DNA from: Methylovirgula sp963708155
GTDB lineage: Bacteria > Pseudomonadota > Alphaproteobacteria > Rhizobiales > Beijerinckiaceae
DNA: 64,000 bases
Reading direction: 5' to 3'
NCBI GenBank assembly: GCA_963708155.1
Contig: OY970183.1
Span: forward strand, 744,001 to 808,000
This document shows, piece after piece, positions 45,013-54,085 of the stretch. The notes below the pieces were generated by a model that saw only the letters and a program-made list of their open reading frames with translations, ran no database searches and was not told the DNA's origin. Position 1 is the stretch's first letter, and the number at the start of each line of letters is the position of its first letter. The position numbers were made by a program, and so were the translations under genes.

Positions 45013-46356
45013 CTATTGCGGCGGCGTCCCGTTGAGGCGCAATACCTCGCCGGCAAGATAGAGCGAGCCGGCGATCAGCACGCGCGGCGGCAGCGCCCAT
45101 TTGCGCGCCGTCAGAAAGCGCAGCGCCGATTCGACGCTTTCGCAAGCGACCGCGGGCACGCCTTCGGCATTGGCGAGCGCCGCGACATCGCCCGGCGTGC
45201 GCGCCGCGTGTTCGCCATGTACGGGCACCGCCAGCACCTCCTGCGCGAGGCCCTTGAAGGCCCGTAGAACCGCGCCCGTGTCCTTTGTCGCCAGAGTGCC
45301 GGTAACGAGGACAAGCGGGCGCGGCGCCTTTTCCTCGCGGTCGGCCATCGCCTGCGCCAGAACGCGGGCGCCATCCTCGTTATGGGCGCCATCGAGCCAG
45401 ATTTCCGTCCCCGCCGGCGCGAGAGCGACGAGATTGCCCTTGCTCAGGCGCTGCAGGCGCGCCGGCCAGTCGGTGGTTGCGAGGCCGGTTTCAAGCGCGT
45501 TTGGCGTCAGGTCCGGCTCGACCAGACGCAGCGTGGCAATCGCCCCGGCGGCATTCTGATGCTGATGCCGTCCGGCAAGACGCGGCAGCGGCAGATCGAT
45601 CAGCCCGCGCTCATCCTCGTAGATCAGGCGGCCGTGCTCCTCGCGGATGAAAAAATCCCGGCCCGCGATCTGCAGCGGCGCGCCGACTTCCGCCGCCCGC
45701 GCTTCCAGAACCTTGAGTGCCTCAGGCTGCTGGAAACCGAGCACGGCGGGGACGCCGTGCTTCAAAATCCCGGCCTTCTCGCCGGCGATTTCGGGAATGG
45801 TGTTGCCGAGAAATTCCGGATGGTCCATCGACACCGGCGTGATGAGGCTCGCCGCCGGCCGGTCGATGACATTGGTCGCATCGACCCGGCCGCCGAGACC
45901 GACTTCGAGCAAAAGATAGTCCGCCGGGTTGCGGGAAAAGAGCACGAAGGCCGCCGCCGTCGTGATTTCGAAGAAAGTGATCGGGGCCCCCGCGTTGACC
46001 TTCTCACAAAGGCTCAGGGCCGCGGCGAGATCGGCGTCGTCGACAAGCCGGCCGCCGCCCTTTTGACCGAGACGGATACGTTCGTGGAAGCGCACGAGAT
46101 GCGGCGACGTATAGACATGCACGCTCTTGCCCGCCGCCTCAAGGATCGCGCGCATGAAGGCAATGCTCGATCCCTTGCCATTCGTGCCGGCGACATGGAT
46201 CACCGGCGGCAGATGCTCCTGCGGCGCGCCCAGATTGCGCAGCAGCCGCTCGATACGGCCGAGCGACAGGTCGATCTTCTTCGGATGCAGGTCGAGCAGG
46301 CGTTCGAGGATCGGATCCGATTGCTCGCTTGCGCGCTCGGAAGGCGACACGCTCAT
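45013..46356 (-). CDS. folC: Bifunctional folylpolyglutamate synthase/dihydrofolate synthase
   Basis: A 447-residue Mur-ligase-fold enzyme adding glutamates to folates. The P-loop is HVAGTNGKGSSIAFMR near residue 55. The second motif VYTSPHLVRFHERI, the EVGLGGRVDATNVI stretch and GAHNEDGARVLAQAM in the C-terminal domain are standard. The ATG overlaps the accD stop by 4 bases. accD-folC following trpA is a usual alphaproteobacterial order. Confidence 0.96.
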   Translation of the reverse strand: MSVSPSERASEQSDPILERLLDLHPKKIDLSLGRIERLLRNLGAPQEHLPPVIHVAGTNGKGSSIAFMRAILEAAGKSVHVYTSPHLVRFHERIRLGQKGGGRLVDDADLAAALSLCEKVNAGAPITFFEITTAAAFVLFSRNPADYLLLEVGLGGRVDATNVIDRPAASLITPVSMDHPEFLGNTIPEIAGEKAGILKHGVPAVLGFQQPEALKVLEARAAEVGAPLQIAGRDFFIREEHGRLIYEDERGLIDLPLPRLAGRHQHQNAAGAIATLRLVEPDLTPNALETGLATTDWPARLQRLSKGNLVALAPAGTEIWLDGAHNEDGARVLAQAMADREEKAPRPLVLVTGTLATKDTGAVLRAFKGLAQEVLAVPVHGEHAARTPGDVAALANAEGVPAVACESVESALRFLTARKWALPPRVLIAGSLYLAGEVLRLNGTPPQ

Positions 46357-47225
46357 GCGGCTTCCTGTTGCTCAAGCGCCGGACGATGGGTCAGCAGGCC
46401 GCAAAGCCGCGCCAGAGTGGCGCGCATGTCGTGGCGGCGCACGACCATGTCCACCATGCCATGCATTTCGAGATATTCGGCGCGCTGGAAGCCTTCTGGC
46501 AGGCGCTCGCGGATCGTCTGCTCGATCACCCGCGCGCCGGCGAAGCCGATGACGGCGCCGGGCTCGGCGATCTGGATGTCGCCCAGCATCGCATAGGAAG
46601 CGGTGACGCCGCCGGTCGTCGGATTGGTGAGCACGACGATATAGGGCAGCTTGGCGGCGCGCAGGCGTTGCACCGCGACGGTCGTGCGCGGCATCTGCAT
46701 CAGCGAGAACATGCCCTCCTGCATGCGCGCCCCGCCCGAGGCGGTGAAGATGATGAAGGGCGTCCGCGTCGCGACCGCATGCAGAAGACCGGTGACGATC
46801 GCCTCGCCTGCCGCCATGCCGAGCGAGCCACCCAGAAATTCAAAGTCCTGCACCGCGACCGTGACATCGATGCCTTCAATCTGCCCGGAGCAGATTTTCA
46901 CGGCATCGGCGGCGCCGGTCTTCAGCCGGTTTTCCTTCAGCCGGTCGACATAGCGCTTCACATCGCGGAACTTGAGCGGATCGAGCGGCACGTCCGGCGT
47001 CGGCAAAGTCTCGTAGACGGCGTGGTCGAAGAGCGCGTCGAGCCGCGCCTTGACCGGCATCTTCATGTGATAGCCGGAACCGGGCACGACGTAGAGATTG
47101 GACTCGAGATCTTTGTGGAAGATCAGCTCGCCGCTGTCGGGACATTTGACCCAGAGGTTTTCCGGCGTCTCGCGACGCAGGAAAGAGCGGATTTTCGGGG
47201 GGACGACGTTGGAGATCCAGTTCAT
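46353..47225 (-). CDS. accD: Acetyl-CoA carboxylase carboxyltransferase subunit beta
   Basis: A 290-residue subunit that with AccA transfers carboxyl from biotin to acetyl-CoA, the first step of fatty acid synthesis. The crotonase-like core shows SLGMAAGEAIV, FTASGGARMQEGMFSLMQM and TNPTTGGVTASYAMLGD. In the N-terminal zinc-ribbon region three of the four usual Cys are replaced (WVKCPDSGELIF...LYVVPGSGYHM), so zinc is probably not bound there; I recall the same loss in other Rhizobiales. Length is normal. Confidence 0.95.
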   Translation of the reverse strand: MNWISNVVPPKIRSFLRRETPENLWVKCPDSGELIFHKDLESNLYVVPGSGYHMKMPVKARLDALFDHAVYETLPTPDVPLDPLKFRDVKRYVDRLKENRLKTGAADAVKICSGQIEGIDVTVAVQDFEFLGGSLGMAAGEAIVTGLLHAVATRTPFIIFTASGGARMQEGMFSLMQMPRTTVAVQRLRAAKLPYIVVLTNPTTGGVTASYAMLGDIQIAEPGAVIGFAGARVIEQTIRERLPEGFQRAEYLEMHGMVDMVVRRHDMRATLARLCGLLTHRPALEQQEAA

Positions 47226-47300
47226 GCCAGTCCTTCACAGAACGCGCGGGGGCGCGACAGAACCCGCAGTCTATCCGTTTGATTTTCCGGACGCAAAGAC

Positions 47301-48134
47301 TCAGGCTGGCTGGCGCGCCGCCGAGCGCACGCCCGCGGCAATCTCGCGCACGAGGTCGCTCACGGCCGCAACGCTGGCGGCCGTCGGATGGCCATTGGCG
47401 TCGAGAGATTTCCGCAGCGCATCGACCAGCGCCGAGCCGACGACGACGCCATCCGCAACTTTCGCGATAGCCGCCGCGCTTTCGGCGTTCTTGACGCCGA
47501 AGCCGACCGCGACCGGCAAAGAAGTGTGCCGTTTCAGCCGCGCGACGGCGGCGGCGACTTTGCTGTAATCAGGCGTCGCGGCCCCGGTGATGCCGGTGAT
47601 CGAGACGTAATAGACGAAGCCGGCCGTATGGGCGAGAACGGCCGGCAGCCGCGCATCGTCCGTCGTCGGTGTGGCCAGGCGAATGAAGGCGAGCCCCGCT
47701 TCCTGCGCCGGCAGGCAAAGCTCGCTGTCTTCCTCAGGCGGCAGATCGACGACAATGACGCCATCGACGCCCGCCGCTTTCGCATCGGCGAGAAAGCGCG
47801 GCACGCCATAGACATAGATCGGATTGTAATAGCCCATCAGGATGAGCGGCGTCGCCGCATCGGCCTTGCGGAATTCGGCGGCAAGCTTGAGCACCTTGGC
47901 CAGCGTCGTATGGGCGGCCAGCGCGCGCAGCCCCGCCGCCTGGATCGCCGGGCCGTCCGCCATCGGATCGGTGAAGGGCATGCCAAGCTCAATGACATCG
48001 GCGCCCGCCGCCGGCAGCGCCTTCAGCAAAGCCAGCGTCGTCTCAAGATCTGGGTCGCCGCCCATGATGAAGGTCACGAGCGCGGCGCGGCCCTCACGGG
48101 CCAATTCGGCAAAACGAGTGTCGATACGGGTCAT
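47301..48134 (-). CDS. trpA: Tryptophan synthase alpha subunit
   Basis: A 277-residue TIM barrel cleaving indole-3-glycerol phosphate. The catalytic Glu and Asp lie in IELGMPFTDPMADGP. Phosphate binding uses VGFGVKNAESA and VVGSALVDAL, and loop 6 appears as SITGITGA. It is in the trpF-trpB-trpA order, but separated from trpB by an HXXEE membrane-protein gene. Confidence 0.97.
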   Translation of the reverse strand: MTRIDTRFAELAREGRAALVTFIMGGDPDLETTLALLKALPAAGADVIELGMPFTDPMADGPAIQAAGLRALAAHTTLAKVLKLAAEFRKADAATPLILMGYYNPIYVYGVPRFLADAKAAGVDGVIVVDLPPEEDSELCLPAQEAGLAFIRLATPTTDDARLPAVLAHTAGFVYYVSITGITGAATPDYSKVAAAVARLKRHTSLPVAVGFGVKNAESAAAIAKVADGVVVGSALVDALRKSLDANGHPTAASVAAVSDLVREIAAGVRSAARQPA

Positions 48135-48188
48135 GGCGGGTGCCTAACACAGGTGCGGGCGCGATGAAACTGAACGAAGGAGCGAGGC

Positions 48189-48767
48189 TCAGGCCGCCGC
48201 CCCTGCCCGCAATTCGGTAAATCGCCAGGCTGCAAAAGCGAAAATGCCGACGTGGAGCAGAACCGCGAGACCGAGACCGAGCAGATGCTGGCCAAGCGTC
48301 GCCTGCCCGCCGATCAGGAGGATCGTCGTGAGGCTCAGCGGAACGAAGACAACCGCCGCGGTAACAACACCCGGATTGTAGCAGCGCAGGCGGATCGCCG
48401 CCGCAAAATGCGTGAAAGCGTTGACCAGCATGGCATAGGGCGCGACGAGGCCATAGCCGGCCCCATAAAAGAAGCCCGCATAAAGCGCGGCCATGTCCAG
48501 CCCCCAGACCACCGGCAGGTTTATGACCAGCACGTCGCACGTGGTCAGGACATTGAGGCCGCCGAACAGGTGAGTATTGACGAACTTCCGGAAGCGGTCG
48601 CCCGCATGTTCTTCCACCTGATGGAGCATGTAGCCGGGCGTATGCAGGTAGATCAGCAGCAATGTCAGCGGCAGCAGCTTCGCCATCAACGGCGCGAGGC
48701 AGATGAAGCCGCCCGCCATGAAGGCTGCGCCCGTCACCCAATGCTTGCCGAGCCAGGTCTCAAACAT
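48189..48767 (-). CDS. HXXEE-domain membrane protein
   Basis: A 192-residue integral membrane protein with about five or six hydrophobic segments. The HxxEE signature is in YMLHQVEEHAGDRF, followed by FVNTHLFGG and a late NPGVVTAAVVFVPLSL stretch with the Asn usual in the family. Function is unknown. I chose the ATG at 48767 (MFETWLGKHWV); the longer frame is a shadow of trpB. Its place between trpB and trpA, on the same strand, is unusual and suggests recent insertion or a lineage trait. Confidence 0.8.
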   Translation of the reverse strand: MFETWLGKHWVTGAAFMAGGFICLAPLMAKLLPLTLLLIYLHTPGYMLHQVEEHAGDRFRKFVNTHLFGGLNVLTTCDVLVINLPVVWGLDMAALYAGFFYGAGYGLVAPYAMLVNAFTHFAAAIRLRCYNPGVVTAAVVFVPLSLTTILLIGGQATLGQHLLGLGLAVLLHVGIFAFAAWRFTELRAGAAA

Positions 48768-48810
48768 CGCGGCCCCTCGCGCCCGGAATCTGGGTGGTTC
48801 ACACGCGCGT

Positions 48811-50046
48811 CTACATCCCGCCGAGATGATCTGCGACGGTGAAAATATCCTTGTCCCCGCGCCCGGAGATATTGACCACGAGGAGATGATCGCGCGGCTT
48901 CGTCGGCGCGATCTCGATAACCTTGGCGAGCGCGTGCGCCGGCTCCAGCGCCGGAATGATGCCTTCCTGCCGCGCGCAAAGCTGAAACGCGGCCAGCGCC
49001 TCATCATCCGTCGCGGAAAGATAAGTCACGCGGCCCGTCTCCTTGAGCCAGGAATGTTCCGGCCCGATGCCGGGATAATCGAGACCGGCCGAAATCGAAT
49101 GGCCCTCCTCGATCTGCCCGTCGGCATCCATCAGCAGATAGGTGCGATTGCCGTGCAGAACGCCGGGGCGCCCACCCGCGAGCGAGGCGGCATGGGCCTT
49201 GTCGAGCCCGTAGCCCGCCGCTTCGACACCGTAGATTTCGATTTGCCGATCATCGAGAAAGGGATGGAACAGGCCGATGGCGTTCGAGCCGCCGCCGATG
49301 CAGGCAAAAAGCGAATCCGGCAAACGGCCTTCCGCCGCCAGCATCTGCTTGCGCGTCTCCTCGCCGATCACGCACTGGAAATCGCGCACCATCGCCGGAT
49401 AGGGATGCGGCCCGGCGGCCGTGCCGATGCAATAGAACGTGTTCTCGACATTGGTGACCCAATCACGCAGCGCTTCGTTCATCGCGTCTTTCAGCGTGCG
49501 CGCGCCGGACTGCACCGGCACGACTTTCGCGCCGAGCATGTTCATGCGGAAGACATTGGGTTTCTGCCGCTCGACATCGACGGCGCCCATATAGACGATA
49601 CATTCGAGGCCGAAGCGCGCACAGGCCGTCGCCGTCGCAACGCCATGCTGACCGGCGCCGGTTTCGGCGATGATGCGGGTCTTGCCCATGCGCCGCGCGA
49701 GCAGGATCTGGCCGAGCACATTGTTGATCTTGTGCGCGCCGGTGTGGTTCAGCTCTTCGCGCTTGAAATAGATTTTGGCACCGCCGAGATGTTCGGTCAG
49801 CCGCTCGGCGAAATAGAGCGGGCTCGGCCGGCCGACATAATGGGTGAGCAGATTGTTGAGTTCGGCGTGGAAAGCCGGGTCTTTCTTCGCTGCCTCATAA
49901 TGGCGCTCAAGATCGAGGATGAGCGGCATCAGCGTTTCGGCGACGAAGCGGCCGCCGAAAATGCCGAAATGCCCGCGCTCGTCCGGGCCGGTGCGGAAGG
50001 AATTGGGATTTTCCAGTTTCAAGTCGCTCTCGCTCGATCCCGTCAT
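48811..50046 (-). CDS. trpB: Tryptophan synthase beta subunit
   Basis: A PLP enzyme of about 411 residues that condenses indole with serine. The PLP lysine is in HTGAHKINN, the phosphate loop is GGGSNAIG, and GRFVAETLMPLI and AETGAGQHGVATA match the family. I chose the ATG at 50046 (MTGSSESD), which lies inside the palindromic repeat at 50041; an upstream frame to 50109 reads through the repeat. The normal family start would fall near NPNSFRTGP, so the first ~10 residues may be repeat-derived. The ribosome site is weak. Confidence 0.93.
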   Translation of the reverse strand: MTGSSESDLKLENPNSFRTGPDERGHFGIFGGRFVAETLMPLILDLERHYEAAKKDPAFHAELNNLLTHYVGRPSPLYFAERLTEHLGGAKIYFKREELNHTGAHKINNVLGQILLARRMGKTRIIAETGAGQHGVATATACARFGLECIVYMGAVDVERQKPNVFRMNMLGAKVVPVQSGARTLKDAMNEALRDWVTNVENTFYCIGTAAGPHPYPAMVRDFQCVIGEETRKQMLAAEGRLPDSLFACIGGGSNAIGLFHPFLDDRQIEIYGVEAAGYGLDKAHAASLAGGRPGVLHGNRTYLLMDADGQIEEGHSISAGLDYPGIGPEHSWLKETGRVTYLSATDDEALAAFQLCARQEGIIPALEPAHALAKVIEIAPTKPRDHLLVVNISGRGDKDIFTVADHLGGM

Positions 50047-50114
50047 TGCGAGGAGTGAAACGACGAAGCAATCCAAACCTTGCCCTGGCTTGCTTCGCTG
50101 CGCCCGCAATGACG
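50041..50114. repeat. Palindromic intergenic repeat at the trpB start
   Basis: Arms CGTCATTGCG (50041-50050) and CGCAATGACG (50105-50114) enclose GAAGCAATCCA and a partial inner complement TTGCTTCG. It is the same family as 14943-15028. The trpB ATG is formed by the left arm. Confidence 0.85.
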
Positions 50115-50144
50115 GCCAATGCCATCAGGTTCCGGTCCGATGCT

Positions 50145-50810
50145 CTATCCGCTCTCGGCCATGGAACCAAGCTTTTCCGCCGCCCGCGCCGCGGCAATGA
50201 AACTGGCAATTTTGCCAATATCCTTGACGCCGCGCACACTTTCGACGCCGGACGAGACGTCGACGCCCAAAGCACCGGTGGCGACGATCGCCTGCCCGAC
50301 AGTCTCCGGCGTCAGGCCGCCGCCGATCAGCCAGGGCTTGGCAAAGCGGCGCCCGCGCAGCAGTGCCCAATCAAAAGCGCGGCCGTTGCCGCCCGGCAGG
50401 GCGGTGGCATCGCCCGGCACGGCATCGAACAGCAGTAGATCGGCCACAGCCTCGTAATCCCCGATGCCGGCTAGGTCGGCGGCGCTGGCGAGGCCGATGG
50501 CCTTCATCACTGGCAGGCCAAATTTCGCCCGCAGGGCGGCGACCCGCGCCGGCGGCTCGTGCCCATGCAATTGCAGAATATCGGGATGAAAGGCGGCAAT
50601 CGCCTCGGCGAGCAGGTCATCGCCGGCATCGACCGTCAGCAACACTTTTTTCGCCCGGCCCGCGACCGCGCCGGTCAGCGCCGCGGCGGTCGCCAGAGGC
50701 ACATGCCGGGGACTTTTGGGAAAGTGCACGAAGCCGACCATATCGGCGCCCGCCGCCAGCGCGGCGGCAAGCGTCTCCGGCGTCGAAAGTCCGCAGATTT
50801 TGACGATCAT
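50145..50810 (-). CDS. trpF: Phosphoribosylanthranilate isomerase
   Basis: A 221-residue TIM-barrel enzyme of tryptophan synthesis. The general base Cys is in VKICGLSTPETL and the general acid Asp in LLFDAVPG. Phosphate binding appears as LIGGGLTPETV and VDVSSGVES. Length and motifs are normal. It lies 98 bases before trpB with a palindromic repeat in the gap. Confidence 0.96.
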   Translation of the reverse strand: MIVKICGLSTPETLAAALAAGADMVGFVHFPKSPRHVPLATAAALTGAVAGRAKKVLLTVDAGDDLLAEAIAAFHPDILQLHGHEPPARVAALRAKFGLPVMKAIGLASAADLAGIGDYEAVADLLLFDAVPGDATALPGGNGRAFDWALLRGRRFAKPWLIGGGLTPETVGQAIVATGALGVDVSSGVESVRGVKDIGKIASFIAAARAAEKLGSMAESG

Positions 50811-50865
50811 GCGGGGCTTTTACACGGACGTCTCAGAAAATAACACGTTTATGTGTCGGTGGCGG

Positions 50866-51150
50866 CTAAGAATGGCCCGCCTGGCTGCGCAATCGCGCCG
50901 CCTCGGCCCGGCTCTCGCGCAAGGCGCGGCGATGCTTACCTTGCGACAGCCAAGTGAAAAAGCCGCCGAGGAAGACGCCGACGACGACGGCGGCGATCAG
51001 CACGATGAACAGCGGTGCCTCGATCGCGCCGGCGGCTGTCGATGAGAATGGATCGAAGGACACCGTGACGGCGTGTCTATTCGCGACGGCCAGAGCGAGG
51101 CCGATGACCGCGAGCGGCAGGAGAATGAGCACTTCCAAAAAGCGTTTCAT
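50866..51150 (-). CDS. LapA-domain inner membrane protein
   Basis: A 94-residue protein with two membrane helices (about 5-24 and 46-66) and a short C-terminal charged helix (KHRRALRESRAEAARLRSQA). This is the LapA / DUF1049 layout. In E. coli LapA helps coordinate lipopolysaccharide assembly; the alphaproteobacterial role is not established. I chose the ATG at 51150. It lies between ihfB and trpF on the same strand, as in other Rhizobiales. Confidence 0.82.
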   Translation of the reverse strand: MKRFLEVLILLPLAVIGLALAVANRHAVTVSFDPFSSTAAGAIEAPLFIVLIAAVVVGVFLGGFFTWLSQGKHRRALRESRAEAARLRSQAGHS

Positions 51151-51234
51151 CCGCAATCTCGCGGCTGGGTCGGCAGGTGTTCGGAGCGCAGCGCGCCGCT
51201 CACATCTCGCATCGGAATGGGTCCGATGCGCCGA

Positions 51235-51525
51235 TTACCCTGCATAACCGTCGTTAAGCCGTTCACGCATCTCCTTGCCGGTCTTGAAGAACGGCACGGC
51301 CTTTTCATCGACCGAAACATGCGCGCCGGTGCGCGGGTTGCGGCCGAGGCGCGCATCGCGGTGCTTGACCGAAAAGGCGCCGAAACCACGCAATTCCACC
51401 CGGTCGCCGCGCGCCAGCGCATTGACGATCTCATCGAGGATGGCGTTCACAATCTTTTCCACATCGCGCAAATAGAGATGCGGGTTGCGGTCAGCAATCC
51501 GCTGCACGAGTTCCGATTTGATCAT
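51235..51525 (-). CDS. ihfB: Integration host factor subunit beta
   Basis: A 96-residue HU/IHF protein starting MIKSELVQRIADRNPHL. The DNA-bending arm has GFGAFSVKHRDARLGRNPRT with the conserved Pro. The beta-subunit pattern VPFFKTGKEMRERLN ends the protein. With IhfA it bends DNA at promoters and recombination sites. The ATG at 51525 follows GGGGCGGA; the frame to 51588 is not needed. Confidence 0.95.
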   Translation of the reverse strand: MIKSELVQRIADRNPHLYLRDVEKIVNAILDEIVNALARGDRVELRGFGAFSVKHRDARLGRNPRTGAHVSVDEKAVPFFKTGKEMRERLNDGYAG

Positions 51526-51669
51526 ATTCCGCCCCTTGCCGCTCGTCACTGAACCGCGCTCCGACCCTGTTGAAGCCGCAGCCGGCACGCCCTACCCCCA
51601 GAGCGCACCCGTTCGCGCCAACCCTGTTCATGCTCAAAGCTGAGCGCCAAGCCGAAAGATGCTTGGCCG

Positions 51670-52653
51670 CTAATTGGTTGGATCAACCTGCCAAATCGCT
51701 ACAAGACCGTCAAGTAATTGTCCTTGCGCGTAAGTTTCTGTATGCTCCAGCACACGCGCGAGAGAAGAAAAGCCCAAAACATCGGCAACTTTCGCCGCGC
51801 TGCTCAATATGCCGAGACGCTGCAGGCTGCTCTTCGTGCTCCAGTCGTGGACCGGAAGCCCACGCGGAACTTTCTTGACCCGTTCAAGCCAGGCGATGGC
51901 CTGCGGCTCCTCGCCGATCTCGTCCACGAGCTTCAGCCCGATCGCCTGCCGGCCGGTGAACACGCGCCCGTCGTCGACGGCCGCCAATTGGGCATCCGTG
52001 AGCCCGCGCCGGTCTTTGACCAGCCCTTTGAACCAGCCGTAGCTGTCGGCCACAAGCGAAGCGAGGGCTGCGCGGACCTCGGGCGTCGTCGGCTCGAAGC
52101 CGCTGGGCTCCGCCTTGAGCGGGGAGGATTTCACCGTATCCATTTTCACCCCGACCTTATCGAGAAGGCCGGAGACATCGGGATATTGAAACAGCACGCC
52201 GATGGAACCGACCAGCGCATTGCCAGGCGAGACGATATGATCCGCGCCGATCGCCGCGATATAGGCGCCCGAGGCGGCCAGAGTGCCGACGACTGCGACG
52301 GTCGGCTTTTTCGCCGCGAGCTGCCGCAAGGCGATGAAGAGCTTTTCCGCGCCCGTCGTCGTGCCGCCGGGGCTATCGATCGCCAAAATCACGCCTTTGG
52401 CGTTCGGCGCGTCGGCGACCTCATGGATGAGCTTCAGCGTCGCGCGGTCGCCGGTGATCAGTCCGCTGATCGTGAGCCGAGCGATCTGCGGCGAGGCGGA
52501 GCCGAAGCCGAGCCCGCTGCGTCCCGATAGCTTCAGGCCGACGAGCAAGAGCCCGATGATGAGCAACAGGATCGAAGCAACCCGCCAGAACGACAATTTC
52601 CGCTGCAACTGCCGCCGATCGACAATGTAATCGGCGGGGGATGTGTTCGACAT
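51670..52653 (-). CDS. sppA: Signal peptide peptidase SppA
   Basis: A 327-residue inner membrane serine protease that degrades leftover signal peptides. One membrane helix lies at about 22-42 (VASILLLIIGLLLVGLKL). The Ser nucleophile is in VVGTLAASGAYIAA and the Lys general base in KSSPLKAEPSG. ILAIDSPGGT is the N-terminal oxyanion region. It is the short single-repeat form common in alphaproteobacteria. It precedes ihfB on the same strand. Confidence 0.94.
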   Translation of the reverse strand: MSNTSPADYIVDRRQLQRKLSFWRVASILLLIIGLLLVGLKLSGRSGLGFGSASPQIARLTISGLITGDRATLKLIHEVADAPNAKGVILAIDSPGGTTTGAEKLFIALRQLAAKKPTVAVVGTLAASGAYIAAIGADHIVSPGNALVGSIGVLFQYPDVSGLLDKVGVKMDTVKSSPLKAEPSGFEPTTPEVRAALASLVADSYGWFKGLVKDRRGLTDAQLAAVDDGRVFTGRQAIGLKLVDEIGEEPQAIAWLERVKKVPRGLPVHDWSTKSSLQRLGILSSAAKVADVLGFSSLARVLEHTETYAQGQLLDGLVAIWQVDPTN

Positions 52654-52689
52654 GCCTTGAATTCCTTGGCCATGATCGCCGCCGGGAAC

Positions 52690-54003
52690 CTAGGACGCGC
52701 CGCCGGAGGGCGCAAGCCCGCAAACGGAGGGGTTTTGTGCCTGATCTAGCGCCATCAAGGCGAGACCGGCGGCGACCGATTGAAAAGCGTCTCCAATGTG
52801 AACGCGCTCCGCGCCGAAACGACGCTGAAAAAGCGCGCGAACGGCAGGCACGAACGATGTTCCGCCTGTCAGAAAAACGGCATCTATATTTTCGAAACCC
52901 AAACCGGCCTTGGCGACGGCGCGCTCTATGGCGTCCGCCAATTTGGCCACATCAGGCGCGATCCAGTCTTCAAAATCGCGCCGTTTTACCGCGGCCTCGA
53001 TTTTGATACCGCCGCGGTCGAACCGGAACGCCGCTTCATCTGCACTTGAAAGCTCCACCTTCAGGGCGCTGACGCTGCGATAAAGCTCGAACCCGAGGTC
53101 CATTTCGATCAAGGTCCGCAAATCTTCGAGCATTTGCGGCGCTTCGGCGGCGGCGATGAGCTTCCGCAATTCGGCGAGCGTCGCGCCGGATTTCAGCCAC
53201 GACAATTGATGCCATTGCGCGAAAGCCGCGTAAAAATAGGCGGGAATTGGCAGAAGCTTGCCGAAGGAGCGGTAGCATGTGTCCTTGCCTAGCCGCGGCG
53301 CCACGACATGCGTGATGATGCGATAATCGAACGTATCGCCGGCAACGCCGACGCCCGTATGCGCCAGCGGCTCGGCGATGAATCCTTTGCCATTGCGCCG
53401 AAAGCGCAGGACCGAGAAATCGCTCGTGCCGCCGCCGAAGTCGGCAACCAGCACCGTCTCGTCGCGTTTCAGCGCGCGAGCATACCAATAAGCAGCGCCC
53501 AGTGGCTCATAAGCCAGCGCGACATCCGGCAAGCCCGCATCCCCATAGGCCGCGGTTAGCCGCGCGACCGCCAGCGCTTCGTCGGGCCGTTCGCCGGCGA
53601 AAACGACGGGGCGTCCACCGACGATCGGCACTGTCTTCACCTGATCGGCAACCCCGTCGAGCAGATGGCCAAGAAAGGTCGACACCAGGCGCTCTATCGT
53701 GAAGCGCTCGCCATAAAGCCATGTCTCGTTGAAGAACGGACTCGCCAGATATGTCTTGATCGATTGGATGAAGCGCTGCTCGTCTTCGGCGGCGATCGCG
53801 CGCTGCAAAGCCGCCGGACCCGCGACGTGCTTCAGGGAGCGGCCTTCGCGCCAGAACATCAAAGCCGTGCGGAACGTCTGTGTCGGGCCGCCGAAACTCG
53901 GCCAACTCAAAGTCTCGACCTGCCCGCTTCGGTTGGCGATGGCGACAACGGAATTCGTCGTGCCGAAATCGATGCCGACGGCGCAGGCATCCCCGTTGTT
54001 CAT
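52690..54003 (-). CDS. Hsp70-family protein, YegD type
   Basis: A 437-residue ATPase-domain-only Hsp70. The phosphate loops are GIDFGTTNSVVAIA and VADFGGGTSDFSVLR, and the adenosine loop is FLTGGTSFVPAVRALF. There is no room for a substrate-binding domain, as in E. coli YegD. The client is unknown. The ATG at 54003 is preferred over 54015 by the family pattern. It is downstream of rpsA but separated by a strong terminator. Confidence 0.9.
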   Translation of the reverse strand: MNNGDACAVGIDFGTTNSVVAIANRSGQVETLSWPSFGGPTQTFRTALMFWREGRSLKHVAGPAALQRAIAAEDEQRFIQSIKTYLASPFFNETWLYGERFTIERLVSTFLGHLLDGVADQVKTVPIVGGRPVVFAGERPDEALAVARLTAAYGDAGLPDVALAYEPLGAAYWYARALKRDETVLVADFGGGTSDFSVLRFRRNGKGFIAEPLAHTGVGVAGDTFDYRIITHVVAPRLGKDTCYRSFGKLLPIPAYFYAAFAQWHQLSWLKSGATLAELRKLIAAAEAPQMLEDLRTLIEMDLGFELYRSVSALKVELSSADEAAFRFDRGGIKIEAAVKRRDFEDWIAPDVAKLADAIERAVAKAGLGFENIDAVFLTGGTSFVPAVRALFQRRFGAERVHIGDAFQSVAAGLALMALDQAQNPSVCGLAPSGGAS

Positions 54004-54025
54004 TGGCCTATCCAAAATCGCGCAT

Positions 54026-54058
54026 AAAGAAAGCCCGCGCGGATGGCACCGCGCGGGC
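54026..54058 (-). terminator. Rho-independent terminator after rpsA
   Basis: On the minus strand GCCCGCGCGG and CCGCGCGGGC form a perfect 10-bp stem with a 6-base loop, followed by TTTCTTT. It lies 28 bases after the rpsA stop and just before the Hsp70 gene. Confidence 0.92.
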
Positions 54059-54085
54059 CTCGGATCGATAAATTTCGAGGAAAAC

